Below are positions 25,917 through 33,473 of a DNA stretch of 64,000 nt, in pieces. This stretch comes from an uncultured delta proteobacterium (GTDB lineage: Bacteria > Desulfobacterota > Syntrophia > Syntrophales > UBA8958). The first letter of the stretch is position 1. Each line of letters begins with the position of its first letter. The translations under genes were made by a program, and so were the position numbers. The notes under the pieces were generated by a model that made no database searches, was not told where the DNA came from, and saw nothing but the letters and a program-made list of their open reading frames with translations. Where the stretch lies: the NCBI GenBank assembly GCA_903885795.1, contig CAISJV010000092.1, forward strand, positions 1 through 64,000, read 5' to 3'.

Positions 25917-25991
25917 TGCCCTCAGCGAGGGGGATCACTGAGGGCAGGCATTGAGAAGACTTCATTCAAAATGCAATGAATGAGGACTTCT
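25917..25991 (-). promoter_or_regulatory. Structured leader: two strong hairpins upstream of the 25881 gene
   Basis: One hairpin pairs TGCCCTCA (25917-25924) with TGAGGGCA (25939-25946). Another pairs GAGAAGACTTCATTC (about 25952-25966) with GAATGAGGACTTCTC (about 25977-25991). They lie between a TTGATT-type promoter near 26000-26025 and the gene start, so they could act in attenuation or mRNA stability. Confidence 0.5.
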
Positions 25992-26063
25992 CATAAACTC
26001 ACCCTGATGCAGCCAGAATCAAATTTATTTTCTTGGGGATAATGATGTTTTGCGGTTCCCGTT

Positions 26064-26252
26064 TCAGTAGCTGCAGCATGAGCAGATGATTTCCGGGCGC
26101 TTGCCGTTGGAGATGTGAATGTTGTTGCCGAGGGAATACCCAAAAGTGACGTGGTGGCCGCAAGAAAGTTTGAATTTGCGACCTTTCAGGCCGACAATGA
26201 TCTTCCTCAACGACGCATGTGTCTCGTATGCCTCTTTCTTTTCCTTTGTCAT
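26064..26252 (-). CDS. Small cysteine/histidine-rich protein
   Basis: 62 residues from ATG 26252 (MTKEKKEAYETHASLRKIIV), with GAGAGG upstream; the frame extends to 26294. LSCGHHVTF and the terminal ICSCCSY look like a split zinc site. A CTGATC-type promoter copy lies at about 26310-26337. Confidence 0.5.
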   Translation of the reverse strand: MTKEKKEAYETHASLRKIIVGLKGRKFKLSCGHHVTFGYSLGNNIHISNGKRPEIICSCCSY

Positions 26253-26457
26253 GTGATGTCCTCTCTTCATTTTGGATTTCCAGGCCATTGACAAATGATC
26301 CCTGGATTCAAGAGTGGACAGCTTCGATCAGATTAGTTTTTCCGATAACGTGTGGTGGAGGTAAGACCGGGGGTTTTGGGGAAGGGCGTCAATTCGGTGC
26401 ATCTGCCCCGGAGGGCTCGCTTAGATAAGTGATAATGCCAATTTCTGCTGCTTAGTT

Positions 26458-26625
26458 TTAGCGCATTCGGAATAGTTTTCGCAGCCGTGTTACGAAGTAG
26501 TCCAAATATTTACCAGTGCTTTCCCATTCTGTTCTGTCGTTTTGCGACATAGTTTTTTTTGATTCCGGGGACGGCAGTCTTGATGCTCGTAGAACTCGCA
26601 GCACTTTTTTATTTATTTCACTCAT
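26458..26625 (-). CDS. Small basic protein (55 residues)
   Basis: Open frame MSEINKKVLRVLRASRLPSP... ending LRKLFRMR, with AAGGAT 9 bases before the ATG. It lies 27 bases after the 26653-27399 gene in the same direction. Strongly basic; unknown function. A rightward-oriented hairpin with a T run (26535-26560) lies inside it. Confidence 0.4.
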   Translation of the reverse strand: MSEINKKVLRVLRASRLPSPESKKTMSQNDRTEWESTGKYLDYFVTRLRKLFRMR

Positions 26626-26652
26626 TCACAATCTATCCTTATCTGCTTCGTT

Positions 26653-27399
26653 TCATGCGGAGCAACAATCGCCCGTAATTTTGTTGTATTGTATATCACG
26701 TTCTGGTTTGTCGATCCAGTTATGTCGCAGACAATCTAGTGACCTGCCGGCGCTTTCAATCCGCCTCTGGGCGTCCACCAACCCGGTGATAGTACTCATG
26801 GCGGCGTGCAGGTTGTTGATGTCATCGTCGCGATTGCCGATAAAATGGCCTTCAATGTTTTGAAGCCATCCGGTTTTATCGAAGATGTAACTCCGTATTT
26901 GGATATACATCGCCAGCCTTTCAAGGGCGTCGCTGTATGATTTTACCAGCAGATTCAGCACGGAATCAAGATTGCCCGTGGCATAGGACGGTACTTCCAT
27001 CCAACGTTTATCGTGTTGCAGCTTCTCCGAGGTCGAGAGTTTTTGATCACTCATGTTGCAAAATGATCTTTTCCCTTCCCGGAACTTTACCGTCATCGCA
27101 AAGTCAATTTCCTTGTGGTAGATTTCCGTTGGCCAGAAACCGGCAACCATCTTCATCAGGGCTTCCGAATGATTGTCGATCATAAAAACAGCGAGCGACG
27201 CCAGGCAATCCAGCATATTGTCAACACATACCATGCCCCAACCTGAGTGGCGCACCAGGCCATCATCGTAGCATTGGTACTCTGCGATATTCCCGGATAG
27301 ATGTGTTCCTGGATATTTATAATTGTCCATCCGGTTTTCCCAGCTCAGCAGTTCATAGGCCACGCCCGTCCGCTTCAACGATTTGAACCTTGTTTCCAT
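26653..27399 (-). CDS. Hypothetical protein of the mobile module
   Basis: 248 residues from ATG 27399, chosen for the strong AAAGGAGGAATTGCA leader; an upstream frame reaches 27417. No known domain; predicted soluble and largely helical in the C-terminal half (DDDINNLHAAMSTITGLVDA). It directly follows the 99-residue gene at 27414, so they are probably co-transcribed. Confidence 0.65.
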   Translation of the reverse strand: METRFKSLKRTGVAYELLSWENRMDNYKYPGTHLSGNIAEYQCYDDGLVRHSGWGMVCVDNMLDCLASLAVFMIDNHSEALMKMVAGFWPTEIYHKEIDFAMTVKFREGKRSFCNMSDQKLSTSEKLQHDKRWMEVPSYATGNLDSVLNLLVKSYSDALERLAMYIQIRSYIFDKTGWLQNIEGHFIGNRDDDINNLHAAMSTITGLVDAQRRIESAGRSLDCLRHNWIDKPERDIQYNKITGDCCSA

Positions 27400-27413
27400 T
27401 GCAATTCCTCCTT

Positions 27414-27713
27414 TCATAATGCTTCATCCATTACTTTAAGGTTCTGACCTTGATCACTCGCCAGAAACCTCAACGTCAACGCTTTCTCGGACCATCGAGG
27501 AAAAGGAAAGGCGGCAAGAAACTGATCCTGGACTGACAGTGCCTGCTTTTCAGCATCGCTCTCGGAAGCTATCGTGCGGGCGAAGAGATATTCAGCCTGC
27601 AGGAGGGCCATGGAAGCAAGACTATGGAGGATAGTGATGTCTTCCGTGCTGACTTGATCAATCACTTCTCCGTCATAATTGGTAATGAAGTTTAATGCGT
27701 CGCTCAGGTTCAT
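27414..27713 (-). CDS. Small helical protein of unknown function
   Basis: 99 residues (MNLSDALNFITNYDGEVIDQ), helical, no known family. A promoter-like TCAAAT-17-TAAAAT lies just upstream (about 27736-27764), another member of the module's promoter set. Confidence 0.55.
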   Translation of the reverse strand: MNLSDALNFITNYDGEVIDQVSTEDITILHSLASMALLQAEYLFARTIASESDAEKQALSVQDQFLAAFPFPRWSEKALTLRFLASDQGQNLKVMDEAL

Positions 27714-27788
27714 GGTCTCCTCCTTCTGGAATTTTATGACAGAACAGACAAAGATTTGATTCTTCGATGCTGCCGATGCGTCATGGCG

Positions 27789-28391
27789 TCATCGGGGAAG
27801 GTTGTTGATGTAGCTTATTGTATTTTTCGCAATATCAGTTGAATCGATCATTACGGAGAATTCATTGTTGTACTTCAAGGCCGATTGGGTCAGGTTATGG
27901 CTGCCAATAAAGGTAAACCGTTTATCGATCACAGCCAGTTTGGAATGTGTCATTTTTCCGGGATTGTCGAAATAAACGGTGATACCAGCTTTTTTCATCC
28001 GCTGCGCCGTCGCGGCGTTCTCGTCGTTTACAAAGGAATCCGTTCGATCGTCCTTTTCCAGAATGACGGTGACCAGAACCCCTCTTTGCCGCGCTTTGGC
28101 CAGGTTATCCAGAATGATGTCGGTATAGCTTGCGGGGAACCCGTTTGTTTTAAAGAGGTAAATGGCTATGACGATCTCTTTCTTGGCTTCCTGTATCTTT
28201 TTGGAAAGGCTGGGGAAATAGTCCTTGTCCATAAGCAGCGTCACCGGATATCCCTTGCAGTCATCGCGAGTTGACAAAGCAGGCATGGCGAGCATCAGGC
28301 ACAAGGCGGCACATACCGCCAGGAACAGCAGCCGGTGGCCGGCGCTGAGTTTATTTTTTCTCCTCTTTTCCGCTGATGTGTTGTGGTTCAT
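27789..28391 (-). CDS. Exported phospholipase D-like nuclease (single HKD domain)
   Basis: 200 residues: a hydrophobic N-terminal segment (RLLFLAVCAALCLMLAMPAL) and one HKD motif, MTHSKLAVIDKRFTFIGSHN near residue 147. Single-HKD proteins such as plasmid Nuc form dimers that cut DNA without metal. Plasmids often carry one near transfer genes. It has its own TTGATC-type promoter at about 28425-28452. A lipid substrate cannot be excluded. Confidence 0.85.
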   Translation of the reverse strand: MNHNTSAEKRRKNKLSAGHRLLFLAVCAALCLMLAMPALSTRDDCKGYPVTLLMDKDYFPSLSKKIQEAKKEIVIAIYLFKTNGFPASYTDIILDNLAKARQRGVLVTVILEKDDRTDSFVNDENAATAQRMKKAGITVYFDNPGKMTHSKLAVIDKRFTFIGSHNLTQSALKYNNEFSVMIDSTDIAKNTISYINNLPR

Positions 28392-28519
28392 CGGACCTCC
28401 TGTGTTAGAAATTTTTCCTCATAAGTTCAAAGATGAACAGCATAGATCAAATTTGTTCCCGGCGTTAACGGCATCGTATCGGGAGGAACGTTATTTCCAC
28501 GAGTGGTTTTTGATAAATG

Positions 28520-28694
28520 AGATTGGTGTGCTATTACGCCAAAAGACCATAACCCTGTGTTCCATCCATGGCACATCACTAAAGGCTCTTACCCCCTTTA
28601 GCATTTTGCGCCGGATGGAGTGTTTACGCCTACTCTTTAAAGGATGGCTGCTTCTAAGCCTACCTCCCAATCAAATCGGAAACGGGATTGGATT
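28520..28694 (-). ncRNA. Candidate RNA mimicking the 23S rRNA GTPase-centre (L11-binding) domain
   Basis: Read leftward, 28667-28617 gives GGAGGTA, then GGCTTAGAAGCAGCCATC, then CTTTAAAGA, GCGTAA and CTCC. This is the order and nearly the sequence of the L11-binding domain of bacterial 23S rRNA (E. coli about 1050-1110). The closing stem GGAG/CTCC is kept although the surrounding bases differ. Further downstream are the hairpin CTAAAGG/CCTTTAG and a second GCGTAATAGC (28539-28530). It begins right after the DUF2493 stop, so it would be made as a 3' extension of that mRNA or from an unseen promoter. Confidence 0.6.
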
Positions 28695-29075
28695 TTATGC
28701 TGGGCTGTCAAATGTAACAACCTTCAGCGGAAGCCTGTGGTCTTTTGCAATCGTGATCATATGCTGTGTACCCAGTGAGTAACCATCCCAAAAGACCACG
28801 ACGGCATCCGCGACTCCGGCCATTTCTTCATTCCTGCGGTATCCCGCTACTTTACCGTGCCTGTTCCAGTCCGCAGGAAACCTTTCAACCTGGAAGCCGC
28901 GATCCCTCGCGTAACGTTCGCCAACAAGATCGGCGCCGCGTGCTGTTCCTGAAATAATGGTAACGGCGTTCCCTTCCTTTATTTGCCTGGAAAGGGACGC
29001 ATCCATTTCCTTTGCAAGCGCCGAGTAGTCGCTGAATGTTCTTGAACCAGCTATGACACACCTAAATGTCTTCAT
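28695..29075 (-). CDS. DUF2493 (SLOG-superfamily, YspA-like) protein
   Basis: 126 residues from ATG 29075, which has a GGAAGG site upstream. CVIAGSRTFSDY, SGTARGADLVGERYA, ADWNRHGKVAGYRRNEEMA and VVFWDGYSLGTQ are the family motifs. SLOG proteins bind nucleotide-derived ligands, and many are linked to stress or defence signalling; the exact ligand of DUF2493 is not known. Confidence 0.88.
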   Translation of the reverse strand: MKTFRCVIAGSRTFSDYSALAKEMDASLSRQIKEGNAVTIISGTARGADLVGERYARDRGFQVERFPADWNRHGKVAGYRRNEEMAGVADAVVVFWDGYSLGTQHMITIAKDHRLPLKVVTFDSPA

Positions 29076-29187
29076 ATATTTTCCTTCCCGGATAATTATT
29101 TCACCGTCAGACACACACGCTTCAATTCAGTGCTTTGCGACGCTGAGAGGCCTGGCGCCAGATGAAGGGATGGTGGAAAAAAGAAAG

Positions 29188-29228
29188 CGCAAACGGCAAT
29201 GATGATTTCATCTTGTGCCGTTTACGCT
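29188..29228 (-). terminator. Terminator after the second ssb gene
   Basis: AGCGCAAACGGCA pairs with TGCCGTTTACGCT around a loop that itself can pair. It lies 19 bases beyond the ssb stop. Confidence 0.65.
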
Positions 29229-29246
29229 GTGGGTGGCGGGGGACCG

Positions 29247-29660
29247 TCAGAACGGGATTTCGTCGTCGTCCAGCGGTGGCGCAAATTCGCTTCCGTTATT
29301 CGGAGGAGGACTAACGTGGCCGTTGCTACCGTTGCCGTCTTTGGCTGAGAGCAATTCGATTTCCCGTGCCCTGATTTCGACAACGCTGTGAGTGCCGCCG
29401 TCTTTGTCTGTCCAGGTGCGTTGCTGAAGCTGACCGGTGATGCCGATTCGGGAGCCTTTTTTGCAATACTCGCTGATGATCTCCGCGGTGCGCTGGAAGG
29501 CATTTACCCTGAACCAGTTGGTCTTCTGGACCTTGTTGCCGTCCTTGTCCTTGTAATGCTCGTTGACGGCGATTGAAATATTCACGACTGCCGTTCCGCT
29601 GGGCGTGTACTTTAGCTCCGGGTCTTGTCCCAAGTTTCCGATGACGATCAATGTGTTCAT
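29247..29660 (-). CDS. ssb: Single-stranded DNA-binding protein, second copy
   Basis: 137 residues, closely related to the protein at 23738-24163 (OB fold from MNTLIVIGNLGQDPELKYTP, tail ending DDDEIPF). The tail tip DDDEIPF keeps the partner-binding motif. It has its own promoter-like TTTAAT-17-AAAATA (about 29683-29711) and terminator. Two element-borne SSBs plus a hybrid fragment imply repeated duplication in this module. Confidence 0.95.
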   Translation of the reverse strand: MNTLIVIGNLGQDPELKYTPSGTAVVNISIAVNEHYKDKDGNKVQKTNWFRVNAFQRTAEIISEYCKKGSRIGITGQLQQRTWTDKDGGTHSVVEIRAREIELLSAKDGNGSNGHVSPPPNNGSEFAPPLDDDEIPF

Positions 29661-29730
29661 GGTGTTCTCCTTTGAAATTTATTTTGATGCAAGATAGCCT
29701 GCATTAAATTCTTTTCCGCTGGGAAAAAGA

Positions 29731-29757
29731 AAGCTGCCCTCCTCTGTGGAAGGACAG
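29731..29757 (-). terminator. Hairpin after the 29778 gene
   Basis: GCTGCCCTCC and GGAAGGACAGC pair imperfectly with A-rich sequence on the left, which becomes a U tract in the leftward transcript. Probably the terminator of the 407-residue gene. Confidence 0.5.
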
Positions 29758-29777
29758 CCGCCACGGTTAATTTCGGG

Positions 29778-31001
29778 TTACCGGACGCGGTGACTCAAGT
29801 TGAATGCCGTAACCAAGTCTTGCAACTTTGGACGTTTACGAAGAATTGTTACCGCGTGCTTCACGGTCGCTTGTGGCGTGCGCGTCTGGGGAGGCTGAAA
29901 AGGTTCAAGGATTTCAACCGCTACATCAGCTTGGCTTATCGCCTGTGGTGCATCTGCCTGCGAGACTGCTTCATGGTTTGGCTTCCGGGCCTTGTATGCC
30001 GCCCAGAGAATTCCCCATTCTTCTTTGGACGGGGGATTTGTCATGAACGCCTTGCCGGTCTGAACTTTATGCATCATGGTGCCGATACGCGCCAGGTTGT
30101 CTCCGGCGGTGATGAGGTGCATTATCGTCCTGGCTGTTTCACCGAGATTGTGGCTGATTATCTTGGTAAGGCGATCTTTGGCCTTGTTGTACTCGTGCCA
30201 GAAGACGCCTGTTTGACCCTTATTCATCTTCTTGACTTTCTGATATTCGAACCAGAGAGTGCCGCCTTGCTCTTTGGTCAGGGGCTTGTTCTCGTGTATC
30301 GCCTTTCCGATTGCGCACAGGACGTCGAGCTTTTCACTGTAGCGAAGTCTGTTGAGGAGGGTGCGATACGCTTTGGGCTGTTGGGATTCCCATGACGCCA
30401 CCGACGTGTACTTGAAGACTGCGAAGGAGTTATCGCAATGTTCGCAATATATTGTCGCTTCATCGTCTTCTCCGAAGGCCTGGGATATGTCGTTCGGTGA
30501 ATTGCAGAGGTTGCAATAGGCTATCAGATTTATGTCGCAGCCTATCGGATGATACCCAACCGTCTCAGGTATCACATCGCCTTCTTCGGGGTCGCTCTCG
30601 TCGCCCATTGATTCAAATTCCTCGCAGCCGCCCTCAACTTCGGCAAGCTGGCATGCGAGTTTCTCGAAGTAGGTGACCGCCTGTGCAGCGCCCTTGGCCT
30701 TGATCCAGAGGATGAATGTATCGACCATCTTGGAGGTGGCCTCGATAATGCACCATGCATTGCATAGCTGAACTGCCTGAGCGAATGTGCACCCCGCCCG
30801 TTTTGTGATGATCTCCGGCCGCAGATGGGACTTGCAGCCGGATTTGACGTTGGCATGAGGTGCAAGGACAGAGTCTCCGGACAGAACGCAATCTTCGTGG
30901 ATCATTCGTTCGGACTGCGTCATGGTTGCGGTGTGAAGAGACATTCCTATGTATGCCTCGCCGAAATCGTTGTGATTGAAAAGCTGAGCTTCTGAGTTCA
31001 T
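29778..31001 (-). CDS. Large hypothetical protein with a putative zinc finger
   Basis: 407 residues. A Cys-x2-Cys pair CNLC (about residue 163) and CEHC (about 186) probably bind zinc in the middle. The C-terminal part is helical and repeats similar segments (GTLWFEYQKVKKMNKG, GVFWHEYNKAKDRLTK, GILWAAYKARKP), each pairing an aromatic with Tyr and basic residues. No family is recognised. A TTGAAT-17-AAAATT promoter-like sequence lies upstream (about 31014-31042). Confidence 0.65.
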   Translation of the reverse strand: MNSEAQLFNHNDFGEAYIGMSLHTATMTQSERMIHEDCVLSGDSVLAPHANVKSGCKSHLRPEIITKRAGCTFAQAVQLCNAWCIIEATSKMVDTFILWIKAKGAAQAVTYFEKLACQLAEVEGGCEEFESMGDESDPEEGDVIPETVGYHPIGCDINLIAYCNLCNSPNDISQAFGEDDEATIYCEHCDNSFAVFKYTSVASWESQQPKAYRTLLNRLRYSEKLDVLCAIGKAIHENKPLTKEQGGTLWFEYQKVKKMNKGQTGVFWHEYNKAKDRLTKIISHNLGETARTIMHLITAGDNLARIGTMMHKVQTGKAFMTNPPSKEEWGILWAAYKARKPNHEAVSQADAPQAISQADVAVEILEPFQPPQTRTPQATVKHAVTILRKRPKLQDLVTAFNLSHRVR

Positions 31002-31101
31002 GGTAGCCTCCTTTAAATTTTGACCTGGTTTAGTTACGATTCAATTCTTTTGATGTGGCAGGATTGTGCGGTATTGATTGAGGGAGTTGACTGAAGCAAA
31101 A

Positions 31102-31131
31102 AAGCCGACCCCTGGTTGCTGGAGTCGGCTT
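31102..31131 (-). terminator. Terminator after the DUF4326 gene
   Basis: AAGCCGAC and GTCGGCTT pair around a 14-base loop, followed on the leftward transcript by a U-rich run. Confidence 0.75.
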
Positions 31132-31152
31132 CATGATCCGCGTGGTACTTGG

Positions 31153-31461
31153 TTATTCTATTGGGAAAGGTCTGAAGTCTGTTCGCAGGCTCCATTCGAG
31201 GTACGACCGGATGACGTCTCCGTGACACGGAAGAGGCTTGCAACAGCACACCAATGTTTTGCCACGCAGATGTTCAATGGCGAGAAAGAAGTCCCTGTCA
31301 ACGCGAACTCTATTCCACAGATAAGGCTTGAACTTTGCGATGACTTGCTCGCGGGAGCCATCGCGGCCGATCTTGAAAGGGTTTCCGAACATTGACGGAC
31401 GCATGATTGAAACGCCACGAATTTCATCTTTCCGATTTACAACAAGAACTAAATTCTTCAT
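31153..31461 (-). CDS. DUF4326 protein
   Basis: 102 residues. IMRPSMFGNPFKIGRDGSRE near the start and VCCCKPLPCHGDVIRSYLE near the C-terminus (a Cys/His cluster) are the signature of DUF4326, a small family common on phages and mobile elements with no proven function. It is the last clear gene of the module; a TTGATC-type motif lies at about 31495-31515. Confidence 0.85.
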   Translation of the reverse strand: MKNLVLVVNRKDEIRGVSIMRPSMFGNPFKIGRDGSREQVIAKFKPYLWNRVRVDRDFFLAIEHLRGKTLVCCCKPLPCHGDVIRSYLEWSLRTDFRPFPIE

Positions 31462-31746
31462 GATCTTTCCTCCTCTTTCTGAATTTTGCGCCCGTCATAA
31501 CAGCGCCGATCAAAAGTCAAGAAGAATACTCTTTTGCTGCCCTTACCCTATGAAAAGGTTTTTTTGTTCCATTGAAGCAAAAGGAAGATTGTTCTTTACT
31601 TTTGAGGTTTTCGGCGATGTGATAGAAAGGCGTACTATTCAGAGAGAGAGATAGTTTTCCTCAAGTTCTTTTCCCGTAGCGGAGCTAAAGAAGGTAGCGG
31701 ATATATCTTATACTTTAATGCTTGCGACTCGTATGAAGCGATGCCT

Positions 31747-31873
31747 CGTAACTTAGAAAGAGCCGCCCGGCTCTCGCCGCCAGCAGGACAGGTTCATCGT
31801 CCTGATCTGCGCGGCACAGAGTCGGGGTAGTCCATGACAGGCTCCATCGTCATGGACCGTGCTCTTTCAAGTT
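31747..31873. ncRNA. Candidate multi-branched structured RNA
   Basis: The outer arms AACTTAGAAAGAGC and GCTCTTTCAAGTT pair over 13 bases with one bulge. Inside, GCCGC/GCGGC encloses AGGAC-AGGTTCATC-GTCCT, and a separate 9-bp hairpin GTCCATGAC/GTCATGGAC has the similar loop AGGCTCCATC. Matching loops and nested stems suggest a folded RNA. The strand is not decided, since the stems are nearly all Watson-Crick. Confidence 0.45.
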
Positions 31874-31927
31874 GCGGCAAGCGAATAATCTATGCTGTAA
31901 TAATGTATTCTTCATTTCGTAGGTTTA

Positions 31928-32062
31928 CACCCGCCGCAGTGATTTTGGCGGCGGGGCAGGGGTATAGGGGGCAGCGCCCCTTAACCTTGACTCTGGCGGG
32001 TGCCCTTCATAAGCGGAGTGCAGAGGGCGCGCCCTCTGACGGGTGCAGGGCAGAGCCTTGCT
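31928..32062. repeat. Cluster of four GC-rich hairpins
   Basis: Successive hairpins: CCCGCCGC/GCGGCGGG (about 31930-31956), AGGGG/CCCCTT (about 31966-31983), the perfect palindrome AGAGGGCGCGCCCTCT (32022-32037) and GCAGGGC/GCCTTGC (about 32045-32061). No T-runs follow them, so they are not ordinary terminators. Confidence 0.5.
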
Positions 32063-32163
32063 ATAATGCTCCTGAATAAATGGTTTTATCCTCAAGTTCT
32101 TTTAGCGCCGTGGCACCGGTTTGTAGGGATAACCCGATGATGTCTCAGTTCACGGTGGAGTGA

Positions 32164-32209
32164 GGCCTGGCGCGGTAATTGCCTCTTTTTGCAATTACCG
32201 TGTCAGGCC
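32164..32209 (+). ncRNA. Long hairpin with plus-strand G-U pairs
   Basis: A 19-bp stem (32164-32182 with 32191-32209) around the loop CTCTTTTT. Two positions pair only as G-U in a rightward RNA and would be A-C mismatches on the other strand, so transcription to the right is favoured. A second hairpin follows at about 32262-32294 (GTCATTACCGCA with TGCGGGAATGAC). Confidence 0.5.
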
Positions 32210-32382
32210 GGGGGGTTGGCACGAGGTGACAATCTTGGCACATCAGAGTAATAATCAGCACATGTCATTACCGCATTGTTCTGCGGGAATGACAGTGTGT
32301 CCACAAGAGTATGAGCAATTAGCAATGGATGATCTTCAAGCGTAAGCGCAGCCGGGGAGTGTCAATTCGGAACGGGCAAACA

Positions 32383-32526
32383 GTTCCGGATGAGCGTAGC
32401 CTCCGACGCAGTCGGTGGCGAAGCGGGGAGACATCAACGGGAAGAAAGAGAACGGTTCCGGATGAGCGTAGCCTCCGACGAAGGAGGTGGCGGAGCGGGC
32501 GAACAATCCAACCACGGGAAAACAAT
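32383..32526 (+). repeat. Tandem 72-bp repeats, each with an internal hairpin
   Basis: Two units start GTTCCGGATGAGCGTAGCCT at 32383 and 32455, with a partial third upstream. In unit 1 the hairpin is CCGAC-gca-GTCGG; in unit 2 it is CCTCC-gacgaa-GGAGG. The pairing is kept although the bases differ. Translated rightward they would read repeated PDERSLRR, but there is no ribosome-binding site, so a protein is unlikely. Confidence 0.65.
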
Positions 32527-32909
32527 AGCGGGTAACAGATAAACTATCTTTGCAAGTGCTGTGACAGGTGGCGCTGCGAAGTTTGATCATTCCGGTGCGG
32601 ACTTCCATTTACGACTTGTCCTGGCGCTGCACTTGCTTCCGCTTAGTGTGGATCAAGGTTTGATGATCGCTAACCACGGATGGTCACGAAGTAAGGAGTG
32701 GGCAATTCGACACAGCGCTTCCTATCGCAGTTCCGCCCTTTCAGGTTCCATCAAGTTGGGAAATCCATGACGATCAACGTTATTTCCTCTCGCAAAACGC
32801 CATATCCGTAACTGAGCATTTATTGGCATAATCGGTAAAAAGCCTTGTTTTCCTCGATTATCGGTGTTTTTCGCCTGTTTTCGGCGTTATTCCAAAAGTT
32901 CAACCCCCC

Positions 32910-32927
32910 ATAGGGATCTATCCCTAT
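32910..32927. repeat. Perfect palindrome ATAGGGAT-CT-ATCCCTAT
   Basis: An 18-bp palindrome in an AT/C-rich tract, overlapping a TATAAT at 32925-32930. It may be an operator or a junction scar. Nothing else can be supported between here and the NadS-like gene. Confidence 0.5.
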
Positions 32928-33116
32928 AATCCCTTTCTTTATTCCCCCCTTAACCTTTTGACCAACACCCCCCGCCCTCTCTCCTCATAGACCAGTGTTT
33001 TCCTCGGCAGCTCGTCGATTGAAGCAGTAGCGGCGGTGCACTGCTGCCATGCTCAGCGGCGTTGGACTACATGGACTGACATGACCGGGGATCACCGGCG
33101 ATTCGATGACATAAAG

Positions 33117-33473
33117 CTAAACGGCTCGCAGCTTTTTCCCGCTTCCGGTTGAGTGTGTGGTTAGGCGTTGCGCTTTAGGAATTTTCTCATTCGTAAAATC
33201 AAGCAGTGCGTCGGGATGTAAAGACGCTATTCTCAGGAGAACTCGGGCAGGGCCTCGTGGCTTGCGGCGTCCCTGTTCCCAGTTGCGTAACGTACCAACA
33301 CTGATGCCTACAAGGTGAGCAAACTTATCCTGAGAAAGTCCAAATCGTTCTCGTAAACTGCGCACTTCAGTTTCGGGAAATTCAAACGTGCGGGACGGCA
33401 GGAGCGTTCCCTTTACGATCGCCGCTCCTTGCTTCACGCTTTCCGATAGTTCCTGGAAAAGTTCATCTTTCAT
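33117..33473 (-). CDS. NadS-like XRE antitoxin, apparently orphan
   Basis: 118 residues from ATG 33473 (MKDELFQELSESVKQGAAIV), the characteristic start of NadS/HigA-2 antitoxins; helix-turn-helix at LSQDKFAHLVGISVGTLRNW, then EQGRRKPRGPARVLLRIA. These normally follow a RelE-type toxin gene. Upstream lie only about 125 bases and then rtcA, so no toxin is present. It may be a remnant or act on a toxin elsewhere. Confidence 0.85.
   Translation of the reverse strand: MKDELFQELSESVKQGAAIVKGTLLPSRTFEFPETEVRSLRERFGLSQDKFAHLVGISVGTLRNWEQGRRKPRGPARVLLRIASLHPDALLDFTNEKIPKAQRLTTHSTGSGKKLRAV

Larger units (their letters stand above)
31462..33116. other. 1.65-kb region without a convincing protein gene, rich in hairpins and repeats
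   Basis: No ORF here has both a ribosome-binding site and protein-like composition. A 34-codon frame from 31552 (MKRFFCSIEAKGRLFF) is possible but weak. The region holds several structured blocks listed separately (31747-31873, 31928-32062, 32164-32303, 32383-32526, 32910-32927). A 15-bp direct repeat TCCTCAAGTTCTTTT occurs at 31658-31672 and 32089-32103. Such a block at the end of a mobile module could be an origin, a large RNA, or an element junction. Confidence 0.6.

Noticed and set aside
17592-31461. Conjugative element (ICE) capable of self-transfer
   Set aside because: Gene content fits plasmid/ICE cargo, but no relaxase, coupling protein or type IV secretion gene is in the window, so only an ICE/plasmid-like module is claimed.
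31747-31873. IscB omega-RNA (HEARO) or retron ncRNA
   Set aside because: The AAGAGC stem and paired ends recall both, but no IscB, TnpB or reverse transcriptase gene is within the window on either side, and no conserved core beyond a short stem can be matched.
32116-32160. Second rRNA fragment (GGGATAAC resembling the peptidyl-transferase region)
   Set aside because: Only about eight bases match and the neighbours do not, unlike the 28617-28667 segment where order and spacing are kept.
32383-32526. Possible short CRISPR array
   Set aside because: The repeated unit is 72 bp with most of it conserved, there are only two full copies, the pieces between are not unique spacers, and no cas genes are present.
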